This document shows, piece by piece, positions 10,143 to 20,199 of a stretch of DNA of 64,000 nt. Under the pieces are notes generated by a model. That model worked only from the letters and a program-made list of their open reading frames with translations, ran no database searches and was not told the DNA's origin. How positions within the stretch are numbered: position 1 is the first letter of the stretch; each line of letters opens with the position of its first letter. The DNA lies in the NCBI GenBank assembly GCA_965153355.1, contig OZ231127.1, forward strand, positions 83,638,001-83,702,000. The letters run 5' to 3'. The translations under genes were made by a program, and so were the position numbers. The stretch is from Flaccisagitta enflata. Its lineage: Eukaryota; Chaetognatha; Sagittoidea; Aphragmophora.

Positions 10143-11495
10143 ATGGTGACGTTCAGGCAAATCTTAAATGACTTCATCCAGAACTTTTCCTCGCATGGTT
10201 TGAAACGGGCTTTCTACCCCGTGGGCTCCCAGCCAACAGTTGCATCCAATCTGTTCCGTTTAGTTTGGCTGTTTTCGTGGGGAACAGCAGCCTATTTCAC
10301 CATAACGCAAATCAAGAGCTCCGTCGATTCTTATTTACGATATGATACGGTCACTTCCGTTTCTGTACAAAGAGGAGACCCAGTCAAATTTCCCACTGTC
10401 TCCATCTGCCCTCGGGAACGTTTCTCAAAGAACCGCATAATCGCGTGTTTGCGTAATGACAGCGATTTTATGCACGCGAACTTGTGCCTTCCATTTCGCG
10501 CCAACTTTTCCAAGGTGGATTGGACTGACCGCCGTGCCGCTAGAAAAGCCGCGGCGGAGATGGAAAGGATCGTCCAAAACGATTTTTCGGATCTGTTTTT
10601 GCCTGTGGTCGATGATTTCCGACATTCACTCGAAAATGTAATTATGTGGGTAGGCTCCGACATAGACGACCACTTTTATCAGGGCCGTGATTTCAAACAA
10701 ATGGATAGAGAAGGTGATCGTTGTTTTTCATTTGGAATGGCACAATACGAAAATGGCACCAGCATCATGCAAACAAAACAGTCAGGTTTCTTTGGGATGG
10801 CTCTGTCATTACTCGATGGTTGTTACCGCATTCTCATTGAAGAGCCGGGCGCAGTCCCACTTTATCCCGCGACGAGTGAAATCACAATTTGCGATTCTAC
10901 GGCGATCACATTTGAAAATGAAGTGCGGTCATTGTTGCCCAAGCCTCATGGCAATTGTATTTCCAACTGGACTGAGTATGACAAGCTCGAACCAATGATC
11001 GATTGCTTTCCTAATCTCACGAATTATGAATACAATGCAGATGCTTGCAGGGCCTTCCGCTTGGGGCGTCCATACATTGAGTTACCAGACAACAAATCGG
11101 CAAAGTCAGGATTGCCGTGCCGCGGTCTACACGAGCAGATTCAAGATTGTCCTGATCAGTGCCACCAAACCGTATTCAAGATGTCCTCATGGCCTTTCCC
11201 AAAAGATCCCGATCAATTACAGGATTATAAAAGAATGAAGATGTATTTAACAATTGCAAATTTAAACTTGGAAGCAACGAAAACACTTAAATTACCGGCA
11301 ATGACCTGGGAGCAACTGATTGGCAACATTGGCGGTCTTTTTGGTCTTTGGCTCGGTGCTTCTTTGTTGACACTCGTCGAAATTTGCGAATTGATATCGA
11401 GCCTTATTTTCTGTGTTATGGCATGGATGGCTCGCAGTGCAAACAAGCTTTCTATCACTCGTGGAAATGCTGTTACTTCCTTAAGTAAAAGCTAA
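10143..11495 (+). CDS. DEG/ENaC-family cation channel subunit, copy 1
   Basis: Predicted 450-residue subunit of a trimeric plasma-membrane channel of the degenerin/epithelial Na+ channel family. The start at 10143 was chosen because the next two copies begin at the same aligned Met; the frame is open upstream to 10077 without family similarity. Seen: a short cytosolic N-terminus with the gating HG pair (18-19), a first membrane segment at about 37-57, the post-TM1 motif FPTVSIC (83-89), and an extracellular domain with 12 Cys (89, 102, 115, 194, 227, 250, 272, 288, 302, 326, 336, 340) and six N-glycosylation sequons. A second membrane segment at about 395-428 carries the G-A-S selectivity filter (405-407). 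The 'degenerin' position is Gly394. It is shorter than typical ASIC/ENaC proteins, mainly at the termini. A GTAAGA donor-like site follows the stop at 11500, so a spliced alternative C-terminus is possible. The gating stimulus cannot be inferred. Confidence 0.9.
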   Translation: MVTFRQILNDFIQNFSSHGLKRAFYPVGSQPTVASNLFRLVWLFSWGTAAYFTITQIKSSVDSYLRYDTVTSVSVQRGDPVKFPTVSICPRERFSKNRIIACLRNDSDFMHANLCLPFRANFSKVDWTDRRAARKAAAEMERIVQNDFSDLFLPVVDDFRHSLENVIMWVGSDIDDHFYQGRDFKQMDREGDRCFSFGMAQYENGTSIMQTKQSGFFGMALSLLDGCYRILIEEPGAVPLYPATSEITICDSTAITFENEVRSLLPKPHGNCISNWTEYDKLEPMIDCFPNLTNYEYNADACRAFRLGRPYIELPDNKSAKSGLPCRGLHEQIQDCPDQCHQTVFKMSSWPFPKDPDQLQDYKRMKMYLTIANLNLEATKTLKLPAMTWEQLIGNIGGLFGLWLGASLLTLVEICELISSLIFCVMAWMARSANKLSITRGNAVTSLSKS

Positions 11496-11559
11496 GCTGG
11501 TAAGAAAATGAAAAAAAAGAAAGACAGCATGCGAACGATCTTTAAATCTGACCATCACC

Positions 11560-11780
11560 ATTAGGAAGGATTGGAATGCAAATTAATCAAGGTCACTAGA
11601 CCTAAGTCGCGTGCGTGCGTGCGTCGCGTGCGTCGTCACTTGCCAAAGAAGTCAGGCTGACAGACAGACAAACAAACAAGATATTTGAAACAAACAAACA
11701 AACAAGATATTTGAAATGGTTGTTTACTCCACAAAGCTCCTTCTCCTCCATTCAGAGACATAAAAAACACTTTAAAAAGT
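11560..11780. repeat. family A remnant and CAAA repeats
   Basis: A ggtcactagacctaagtcgc piece, a GTGCGTGC stretch and a duplicated 'acaaacaagatatttgaaa' block (about 11673 and 11699) lie between gene 1 and the next foldback. Confidence 0.5.
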
Positions 11781-12401
11781 GTTTAAGTCGAGGTGCAAAT
11801 GAAGATAAAATTTCGGTTTCAGTCTCTTTTTATAACTATATTCTTATTCATTTTTTGATTTTTTGATGATATTTGTAATTTTGTAGTTTGATATTATTTT
11901 GTTAGGAAAAAAAAACCCTAGTATGATAAAGGCATTGCTTTGTGTTATTGACAAAGACAAGAAAGAATTACAGGAAATAATAAATTCCTTGAAAATAGTA
12001 GTGCAAAAATTTGAAACATGTGAAGGGAAAATTCTAAGACTTGAATAAATTGAACAATTTTGCATTTTTAAGAACATGGCCCTTATTTTGTATGTTCTTA
12101 GAATGAGGCCATGTTTTTGAAAATGCAAAATTTTGTATTTAGAGCGAGTCTTAGAATTTTCCCTAAAACAAGTCAAGTTGCAAAAGTAAATTTTCTTTAC
12201 ATTTCCTTCTTTTTTTCACCCCTTTTCACTTGCTCAGCTCTCTTTTTTTATCTGCAAATGATTTTCTATGCAAAACTAAAAACTATATAACATAATAATT
12301 ATATTCTTTGATGAAAAAAATCTAAATTAGTAAAATTTGAAATATTGAAAAAAATGTTTTGACTCCTCTAATTTGGTCTTCGTTTGCACCTCGACTTAAA
12401 C
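11781..12401. mobile_element. foldback element
   Basis: The outer arms start with gtttaagtcgaggtgcaaat (11781) and end with its complement (12401). A strong inner hairpin at 12024-12164 has arms agggaaaattctaagact and its complement. The loop-proximal core gcatttttaagaacatggcc is shared with 4251-4320. Non-coding; the ORFs inside are low complexity. Confidence 0.8.
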
Positions 12402-12424
12402 AATTTTGTGACGGACCAACCGAC

Positions 12425-12545
12425 GACCGAAAACTGCCTTAAAGAGTCGCGTAGAGTTGCAGAGACTTTATCAGAGGATTTGTCCATCCGTTGGTCCAAC
12501 TGTCGGTCCATCCGTCGATTGGTGCATTTGTCCAATTCAGGGGTG
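12425..12545. repeat. family A fragment
   Basis: A gtcgcgtagagttgcagaga end is followed by a GGTCCATCC/GTCGGTCC-type array. Confidence 0.5.
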
Positions 12546-13600
12546 TAAAAAATTCCGTTCGTTTGACTTTCGCTTTAAAAGGAAAATTTTATGTTATGGG
12601 CTGCAAGCCCATTACTACTATTTTGTGACAGTGAGCCAAAAACTGTTGATTAATGATTTTGATTCTTAACAAAAGTAGGATAAGCGACTGAACAAATGAG
12701 AGGAAATTAGGCAATGCCTAGGTTAAGTTTTTTTTCTTCTTATAAACAATGATGTCAGTTTAGTAAAATCTGTATTCATTTGAATCATTTTTTGTTTCTC
12801 AAAAAGTACGCCAAAAGTTATTTTTTATTTTTGCTGGATGTATGTTACTACACCCCATTCTATGGGGCCCAATTTTAAAAACCCATTGTTATGTGACTGT
12901 AGGCCCACTCCGAATTCGAAAACAGTACCAAAAGGACAGTTGCACGCACATATAACTTGCGAAAAACATTTTGTGACTAACACGATCCAACAGAGACGTG
13001 ATTTCGCGCGCCCAATATATGCATGTTTGGAAAAAAAAGTCGAATTGTAAGTAAACGTAATTTTACTTTTTGAAATGTGTGGTGAAAACAAAATTTTTCT
13101 CATTTTTGTTTTTGAGGAATTTCTTTGATATTCATTGCTAAGAAAGAGTTAACTTTTCTCTTTCGAATGGCCCAAACTTGAGGTCTCTCCGATCATAAAA
13201 AAAGATTTTTTCTTGAAAATGAGATGATAATTTAGTTGAAGTCTATTTGGACTTTGAAATGTCCAAAGTGATAATTGTAAATGCTAGTAATCTAGTATAA
13301 AGTGCACTTTAGGGTTAAAGAAACCTGCAGACTAACCCACATGGTCCAAAAATTATTAATAAAGCAATTTTGCAAGAATGTTAGTCTAGCAGCTTGTAAT
13401 TGAATTTTTTTTTTTCTAGTCTGAACATTCATGAGAAAACAACTGATAAGAACATATAAAAAAAAATAAATAGAAAAATAAATAAATGAATAAAAAAATA
13501 AATAAAAAAGTCTTGACAGGGAACAGGGAACAGTTTTACAAACAGTTTTACGAACAGGGAACAGTTTTACGACTTTTTTCCAGTCGGCGATAGTCGCCTT
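12546..13600. other. unassigned AT-rich DNA
   Basis: No recognisable gene. Poly-T runs, an AAATAAATA-rich stretch (about 13455-13510) and a short duplicated gggaacagttttac block (13520-13570) are the only structure seen. Confidence 0.45.
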
Positions 13601-13611
13601 TATTGGTATGC

Positions 13612-14142
13612 AAACTTGCCAATTTCGGGTGTGTCAATATGCAAAAGGCCTCTTGATCAGCTCATCATCATCATGGAGTATAGAGTCACTAATCATAAGA
13701 CACTTACTATTTCTAAATTTTTCAATTTCAGTCATCTTCCTTTTTTTAGCGCATGTAAAGATTATCAAAAATATATGTACTTTTAGCAACTGTACCCAGT
13801 TTTGTTGAAAATGAAACTGATATATCATTTAGAAAATTATATTTTTTCTATTACTAAGTTTTCTTGTATAAAAGCAGAAGATTTTCACTAATTTTTCACA
13901 ATATAAGGAATAAGAAAACCAATGGGTTTTGATTTTTTTTCTTATAATCAATAATCCAGGTGCAAAATCAGCTGCACTACAGTATACAAATTAGGGGCTA
14001 AATAGGGATTTAGAAAAAAACGGAAGATGACTGAAATTTAAAAAAAGAAAAACGGTAAGTGTCTTAGAATTCATGTCCCAACTCTCCCTGATGATGATGA
14101 TCTGATCAAAAAACCTTTTGCATATTGACACACCCGATTGCC
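13612..14142. mobile_element. foldback element
   Basis: The left arm (about 13612-13745) includes gggtgtgtcaatatgcaaaa, atcatcatcat and cagtcatcttcc. Their complements lie in the right arm (about 14015-14142). The spacer is about 270 bp of AT-rich DNA. No transposase is seen. Confidence 0.75.
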
Positions 14143-14589
14143 ACATCGCCATCGGTCGGCGGATCGTTTGGCGAATGCGTGACTGAGTGACTAAACAAAA
14201 GTTAAAACCAACTTAAGACCTACTTAAGACCTACTTAAGAGCCGCGCAGACATTCGTAGGCGCTCCGCACATGGCCACTCGACATTGGAGTCGATTTCTA
14301 ATCGCAGATACGTGTGTTTCTGTATTGTTCAGTCTTTCCGGGACTGGACAGCAATGTTTCAGACCTTCTGCATTTGGATGCGCAATCAATAACTTGTTTT
14401 TTTTTACCAACACTGGTATCGAACGTTTGCCGGTTTGCGTTTTTGGGCAACGGCCCCGAAGGTGACTTATGCTTTCACATATGTGGCATATTTTCTCTTT
14501 CTTCAACTTCTCCATTTCGATCCCCCCCCCTCCCTCTATGCTCAAATCCAAGCCACGAGACAAAAATCCCAGCCTCGCGTATCAAATTC

Positions 14590-14890
14590 AAGCCTAATCA
14601 CGGATACAGGTCGCATGCGGGTGGGCAGGGGCAGTGATGAAAAAAGGTTAGTCAAGCATTTGGTCAGGAGCAGTAATGCAAAAAGTAAAGTTTGATGGAT
14701 TGACAGATGGACCGACGGACCCACAAAGCAGGTTAGATTCACGTGCGTGTAACCAATATGATTCGAAGGGAAAGAAATATATTGACTGTCCTTTTGAGAA
14801 GCTGGGATGCAAAAAAAAAACAAAACAAAAAACAAAACAAAAACAAACCAAAAAACAAAATAAAAAAATAAACAAACAAAAAAAAACGCC
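14590..14890. repeat. family A fragments and CAAAA-rich tract
   Basis: gcatgcgggtgggcaggggc, a GACGGACC stretch and cacgtgcgtgtaac represent a decayed family A copy. An A-rich CAAAA/CAAACAAA tract (about 14808-14887) follows. Confidence 0.5.
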
Positions 14891-15009
14891 ATTTTTTGTG
14901 TAGTCCAGTTGATTGATGCAGTAGAGTCACCCATGCAGAGAGGGGCAAGACGGGCCACATAAGTTGACAGCACTGCAAAAAAGGGCCCATATGCGCCCCC
15001 CATCAGAAT

Positions 15010-15520
15010 AATATCTTTCAGAAAAAGAGGAAAATAAGAAATGATTGAGTTGGTCTGCTTTCCACCGGCCTCTAGACTAATTTGAGGGTGGGGAATCTGT
15101 TGGTGAGGTAGAAAATGGTCTAGGGCAAAGATTTATGAGTGATACTCCGACCTGACTGTGCATAATAGCATTTTTTCACATTTTGGTATTTTGTGGCTCA
15201 AAATTCCTCAAAAAAGCTGTAGAGGGCTTGCCTCCTTGATGAGCTACAGACAAAAGACAAAGGGGAATGCACACAAAGCCTGGGACTGCGTTTTTACTCA
15301 TTCAGAAAGCCAAAAATGGCCAAAAATGGCCAAAAATGGCAAAAATGTCCAGTGCGGGGCTTAGACTCTCCTTCAAGTCCAGGTATCACTCATAAATCTT
15401 TGTCCTAGACTATTTTTGACTTCACCATTGGATTTCCCACCCTCATATTATTCTAGAGGCAGGTGGAAAGCAGACTAACTCACATTTTGTGATTTCTGGA
15501 AGATATTACCCATCAGAATC
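15010..15520. mobile_element. foldback element
   Basis: The arms are about 15010-15150 and 15385-15520. They share blocks such as caaagatttatgagtgatac and tctgctttccacc with their complements. A gccaaaaatg tandem run at 15308-15345 sits beside the right arm. Confidence 0.75.
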
Positions 15521-15551
15521 TTGTTTCCCTTTCATATCATCACCCTGCCTT

Positions 15552-16045
15552 TTGGGTAGCGACCTCGAAGGAGATGAAGTCCTGTAGAACACAGGGAGAC
15601 ATTCATTTGTCCGTTTGTTCGTTCGTCCGTTTGTTTGGCCGCCCCCCTGTTGGCCTCAAATCAGGCCTTTCAAGCCTCAAATCAGACCTCTCAGGCATCA
15701 AATCAGGCCTCTCAAGCCTCCAATTGGGCCTTTGAGGCCTCAAATCTTCCTCTAAGACTTTTAATCCACCCTCTCAGGCCTCAAATCAGCCCTATCAGGC
15801 ACCAAATCAACCCTCTTAGGTATCAAATCTTCCCTCTCGGACCTCAATTCTGCCCTCTAAGACCTCAAATCTGCCCTCTCAAGCCTTGAATCAGGCCTTT
15901 AAAGCTACTCAGACCTCAAATCAGGCCTCGCAGGCCTCTGATCTGCCTTCTCAGACCTCAGGTCTGCCAACTCAGGCTTGTAATCAGCCCCCTCAGCCCT
16001 CAGATCAGCCCAGCCAACTTCATCAGCCCATAAACAAGCATTCTA
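15552..16045. repeat. satellite-loaded element, left half
   Basis: The left end has gaagtcctgtagaacacagg (a CCTGT/ACAGG hairpin) preceded by a degenerate GGCCCC-type block. Then come TCCGTTTG repeats and an array of about 20-bp units near ctcaaatcaggcctctcagg (15650-16010). The matching right end is at 16740-16865, on the far side of the inserted MITE. Confidence 0.75.
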
Positions 16046-16512
16046 GCTAGGGATGTGGAAGCGGCCGGTTTTAGTGCCGCTTCCACCGCTTGTGCTTCCG
16101 CTTCCATTTTGTAATTAGGAAAAAAGTTGAAGGAACCAAGTTTCCTTTTGCGTTTTGAGACTTGCAGAGCTTTTTGGATTTCCCTTTTTTTCATGGGGCG
16201 TTTGGGCAAGTTGATCGTTTTTGGGGCCGAATAATGCTACGCATGAAATTACCAGCTATGAAAGAGCTAATTCTCCTCTTTCAGATGACGCCAAGCAGAA
16301 TTCTGTGCGATCGATAATTTTGGAGCTATGATTTTTTTAATCTTTTTTTATTTTTCCGCATTTTTCGCATTTTTCCCGAAGATCAATATTTTTCATTGAT
16401 CCTTTTTTTGGGCCCTCTGTTACACAAAAGTTAGGTCAAGATGTTACGTATATTGACTCTGACTTTTATGACGCTAGCTTTTTATCCTGCTTGCTCATGG
16501 TTTTTGATGGAC

Positions 16513-16570
<58 letters not shown>

Positions 16571-16678
16571 AGCATTTACGACTTTATTCCTACGGCGATT
16601 AGCCGCCTTTATTGTTACAAATACTAGTATCCATCCCATCCTCCAAAACGGAAGCGGTCAATCACTTCCACATCCCTA
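16046..16678. mobile_element. MITE with (CT)n interior inserted in a satellite element
   Basis: Terminal inverted repeats agggatgtggaag and cttccacatccct bound about 633 bp, with further inverted aagcgg/ccgctt near the ends. The interior holds a CT tract (16517-16570) and the palindromic ggcgattagccgcc. The copy at 20.9-22.08 kb is in the opposite orientation and has a hugely expanded GA tract. No transposase. Confidence 0.75.
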
Positions 16679-16739
16679 ATTCTAGATATCAAACGCCCTC
16701 TTCAGTGCCGCTTTAACTGTCTTAGTCAGGACTAACGGA

Positions 16740-16870
16740 AGTCCCCCTGTGTTCTACAGGACTTCGTTCCCTTCGGGGCCAGTGTCCTGCTTCTCCTCGC
16801 TCAAATTCACAGTCATGCAAAGCAGGGCGACGGATATCGCTGACCACATATTGCCCTTGGGCGATTGGCT
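16740..16870. repeat. satellite-loaded element, right end
   Basis: cctgtgttctacaggacttc and the ttcccttcggggcc hairpin are followed by gcagggcgacggatatcgct and attgcccttgggcga. The same series occurs at 41755-41860 and partly at 60645-60700. It abuts the 5' side of channel gene 2 and supplies the spurious upstream part of its reading frame. Confidence 0.75.
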
Positions 16871-16964
16871 CATCCTCCTCTTCATCCTGAAAACCGACCA
16901 TCGTTCCATTCCATCCCGCATGACCTCATCTTCAGCAAATGCCTACCTGTCGTTCTCCGGGGAA

Positions 16965-18338
16965 ATGGCTAAATTCAAAAAGATTTTCAAAGACTTTATC
17001 GAAAACTTATCATCTCACGGTCTTAAACGGGCTTTTTATCCCGTGGGGTCCAAGCCTACATTTACTGGAAAGTTCTTTCGCCTTGTCTGGCTCTTTTGTT
17101 GGTGCAGCGCGGCCTATGTCATGGTTTCGCAAATCAGGACTACGGTTGATTCCTATTTTCGCTACGAAACGGTGACTTCCGTCTCCGTCAAAAGAGGAGA
17201 TCCAGTTGTTTTTCCCATGGTTACCATTTTTCATTTAAGAACATCATTTCTTATCTCAAGGGAACGCATTTTCGAATGTATTCGAAATCCCGTTGATTTT
17301 GGTCAAAGCAATTTGACGGGTTACAATTACACGGATATTTGCTCGGGCTACAACATGTCACCTATCAATTGGAGGAAAATGAGGGAAATACTTCTCGAGC
17401 GAGGAGCCCGGCTTCAGGATTTCTGTCCTGCATTCAAGGACATCATTTCTAGTGTTGATTCCGGTATAAATAATGAGCATTATGATAAAGCTGATTTTTT
17501 GCTCGAGAGTAGAGGTCCCTATCACTTTTGCTGCTTTTCACTAGGAAAGACTCAATATGAAAATGGAACTCAAATCATGCAAACGGAGCAAAGCATTTAC
17601 GAAAATAAGAATGGGGGCGAAGCCGGAGGCATGAAAGATGGAAGCGGTTACCTAGTGCTCCGTCTATCTTCAAATATTAGTTGTCATCATATTTTTATTG
17701 AAGAGCCAGGCGCAGTACCACTTTTTCCACCAAGAAATATTGTCAAGATTTGCGATTCAAAACAAATTGTGTTTGAAAATGAAATACGGTCCTCACTTCC
17801 TCAGCCTCATGGTAATTGTATTTCGAAATGGACGGATAATGACAGGCTCAAACCGATGTTGGACTGCTTTCCAGATCTCAAGAATTTCAATTACAGCTCG
17901 GATGCATGCAGGGCATTTTACCGAGGCAGACCATTTATTGATTTGCCCTCTGTCAACTCGTCATGCCGTGGTCCTCACAAGCAAATTCAAGATTGTCCTG
18001 ATCAATGCTATCAAATGGTATTTAAGACAACCTCATGGAAGAAAGCTTCCAAATCAAAGTCACGAGAACGAATTCAAGTGCGTATTGGGAACCCGAACTT
18101 AGAGGCGATAAAAACGTCTGAAATAGCGGCTATGACCTTTGAACAACTGATAAGCAACATTGGTGGTCTTTTGGGTCTTTGGCTCGGTGCATCTCTGTTG
18201 ACACTCGTCGAAGTGTTTGAAATGATTTCAAGCTTGGTTTTCTGTTTGATGGCGTGGTTGGCCCAAAAAGCGAAAATGCTACCAATTGTGCGAAGAAATG
18301 TTGTTGTAACTTTACATGAAAGTGACACTCGCTGGTAA
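16965..18338 (+). CDS. DEG/ENaC-family cation channel subunit, copy 2
   Basis: Predicted 457-residue channel subunit, paralogous to copy 1. The frame is open back to 16749, but its first 40 or so codons read through the satellite-element end (16740-16870). I therefore start at the Met (16965) that aligns with the other copies; Met at 16920 is the alternative. Seen: HG pair (18-19), first membrane segment about 37-57, Cys-rich extracellular domain, second membrane segment with G-A-S (408-410), Ser at the degenerin position (397). Odd: the conserved Cys after the FPxV block is absent (FPMVTIFH instead of FPTVSIC) and there are three extra residues nearby, so one of the family's usual disulphides cannot form as in copy 1. 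The stop codon lies inside a GTAAGT donor-like site (18335-18340). Function beyond cation conduction is unknown. Confidence 0.88.
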   Translation: MAKFKKIFKDFIENLSSHGLKRAFYPVGSKPTFTGKFFRLVWLFCWCSAAYVMVSQIRTTVDSYFRYETVTSVSVKRGDPVVFPMVTIFHLRTSFLISRERIFECIRNPVDFGQSNLTGYNYTDICSGYNMSPINWRKMREILLERGARLQDFCPAFKDIISSVDSGINNEHYDKADFLLESRGPYHFCCFSLGKTQYENGTQIMQTEQSIYENKNGGEAGGMKDGSGYLVLRLSSNISCHHIFIEEPGAVPLFPPRNIVKICDSKQIVFENEIRSSLPQPHGNCISKWTDNDRLKPMLDCFPDLKNFNYSSDACRAFYRGRPFIDLPSVNSSCRGPHKQIQDCPDQCYQMVFKTTSWKKASKSKSRERIQVRIGNPNLEAIKTSEIAAMTFEQLISNIGGLLGLWLGASLLTLVEVFEMISSLVFCLMAWLAQKAKMLPIVRRNVVVTLHESDTRW

Positions 18339-18785
18339 GTAAATGGAGAAAACTAACCCAGTTTGGCAATGATGGCGTCCGATTGTGTGACTGCGTGGAG
18401 TGAATTTCATGTGGAGTGTGTTTGGCGCAATGGCACTTGTTGAGACAGATGGATGAAATGATAGACAGTTTGATTTTCTGCCACAAGAGCATGTGACAGA
18501 CCTATACATGGGATGACTGATCTGTCGGCCTAGAAAAGCCAATATTGAACATCCCGTGGCAGAAATGTTTTTCCTTTACTTTCAAGTGAGCCATTGAGCG
18601 ATTCCCATAACAATCGGGAACCATTGTTAGGGTGACTACGAAGATTTCATAGAAATGTGCGGCATAATCGAAATATTGATTCCACCCGGTACTAACTCAA
18701 TACATACTTAAACCTCACTAGTAACGATGGTTCCTGGTCAAATTGAGAGTTGTGCAGCGGCTCATTTGAAAGAATTCGTGAAGAA
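18339..18785. other. unassigned DNA downstream of gene 2
   Basis: No gene or clear repeat is seen. The first bases after the stop align with those after copies 1 and 3, consistent with common descent of the 3' flank. Confidence 0.4.
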
Positions 18786-18789
18786 GAAA

Positions 18790-19003
18790 ACAAGGCCGGA
18801 TACACGGTTATCCTAGTCGCGTGCGGGTGGGCAGGTGCAGAGATGAAGAAGGTCACTGGGACATTTGGGCAGGAGCAGTGTGCTCAAAACGCTCATAAAT
18901 GCCGAAAAAGTAAAATAGGGACTGACCTACCAACCGACAGACGGTCCAATAGACGGACTGACATAGCGGGGTGTAGAGTCGCGTAGAACGCGACTAAAAG
19001 TCT
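18790..19003. repeat. family A element
   Basis: It begins acaaggccggatacacggtt, followed by gtcgcgtgcgggtgggcagg, an internal acgctcataaatgccgaaaa block and ACCGACAGACGG repeats. It ends gggtgtagagtcgcgtagaa and cgcgactaaaag. This is a nearly complete copy of about 210 bp. Confidence 0.75.
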
Positions 19004-19194
19004 ACCTCAAGCTGGCCTGCGTAATGCGTAGTCAATACTTGGGCATCGAAATTTGTTTACCGAAACGGATGTCAGACTAGACTATTTGATACTTGCCATT
19101 TTGTTGTTTCTCATCCTTTCAATCATTATTTTTTTGAGCCTGGTAACGTGACTCTTTCCCTTTTTGCGTGACTACCAAGCTCTAGAAGAAGTCG

Positions 19195-19480
19195 GATTCA
19201 CGGCTAGCCAAGTTGCGTTTGGGTTGGCAATATCAATGTTCAGTGATAAAAAAAAAGATCAATCAAATATTTGGGCAGGAGCAATTATGCAAAACCCACT
19301 TGTCAACGCTGACATACACACAGGGTAATCCATCTCGACTGAAAAAAGTCTGCTTCTTCTTTTCTTTTTTTTCCTTTTTTTTCTTTTTCTGTTTCTTTTT
19401 ATTTGTCTTTTTACGGGCATGCAACTCTACAGGAAGCTGTGTCGGTCTATTAGTCCATTGGTCCGTCCATCGATCTGTTG
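19195..19480. repeat. family A/B fragments
   Basis: A degraded ggattcacggctagccaagt copy with a gggcaggagcaattatgc block is followed by a T-rich stretch. Then a family B-like end, gggcatgcaactctacagga, precedes GGTCCGTCC repeats. Confidence 0.5.
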
Positions 19481-19699
19481 GTCCGTGATGATCGAGTCAA
19501 AAAGTGTGAATACGCACATTTAACTTGTTGCAGTTATGATTGACTGTGTGGTTGAATGAGCACCCCTCTTTACCACCATCACCCTCCTCCTCATTCATCT
19601 CCTCCCCCTGTTCCTCATTTTACATTTTTGGTTTTGGTTTTTTTTCTTTTCTCAATCTCAATTATATTTCTTCTCTTCATGTGGAGCCATCAATTTTTA

Positions 19700-19765
19700 G
19701 GTGCGCCATAGCACCTCTATAAGAGGCTCCGTCCGTCACGTCACGTCACGTCACGTCACGCTCGA
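19700..19765. repeat. family B end with CACGT repeats
   Basis: gcacctctataagaggctcc (containing the CTCTATAAGAG dyad) is followed by cgtcacgtcacgtcacgtca pentamer repeats. Confidence 0.55.
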
Positions 19766-19834
19766 GTTGAAAATCGCAGTAAATGTCTGAAATCACTTGA
19801 AAATTAATCTTGTTCATCATTCATTCATGTTACT

Positions 19835-20040
19835 CGGCATTTTATTCATTATCATATTCATCTACGGTTAGGTCTTACAGAGCTTGTGATAGGTCTGAAA
19901 GAGCTTGGAATAGGTCTGAGGGAGCTTGGGATGGGTCTGAGAATTCATGTTACTCGTTATTTTATTCATTATCATATTTATCTATGGTTAGGTCAATAGA
20001 GCGTGGGATAGGTCTGATAGAGCTTTGGATAGGTCTAAGA
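19835..20040. repeat. tandemly duplicated block upstream of channel remnant
   Basis: A block containing gttactcggcattttattca, 'atcatattcatctacggtta' and 'gagcttggaataggtctga' units occurs twice (about 19829-19930 and 19946-20035). The gagcttg..ggtctga subunit is itself repeated. Confidence 0.7.
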
Positions 20041-20052
20041 TTCCTCGCAAAA

Positions 20053-20180
20053 ATGGGGACATTCGGGCAAATCTTGAAGGACTTTATCCTGAACTTTTCT
20101 TCGCATTATCCGGTTCATTTTGTAAGAGTGGAAGATAATCTGAGGCATTCACTCGAGAATGTACTCAGCACCATCCGTTA
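20053..20180 (+). pseudogene. DEG/ENaC remnant, internally deleted
   Basis: Starts with the same N-terminal block as the other copies (MGTFGQILKDF, then NFSSH at 15-19). After about seven codons of unmatched sequence it jumps to DNLRHSLENV, which in copy 1 lies near residues 157-166 as DDFRHSLENV. Nearly all of the first membrane segment and proximal extracellular domain is missing, and the frame stops at about 20179. The internal deletion removes roughly 140 codons. Everything downstream is replaced by the satellite element starting near 20200. It is non-functional as a channel. Confidence 0.8.
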
Positions 20181-20199
20181 GAATTACCGCCCGGTGGTT

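Noticed and set aside
14231-14563. 110-residue minus-strand ORF
   Set aside because: Contains a CxxCxxxxHxxxxC-like spacing by eye, but it lies in satellite-family end-like DNA (caacggccccgaaggtgact) and has no further support.
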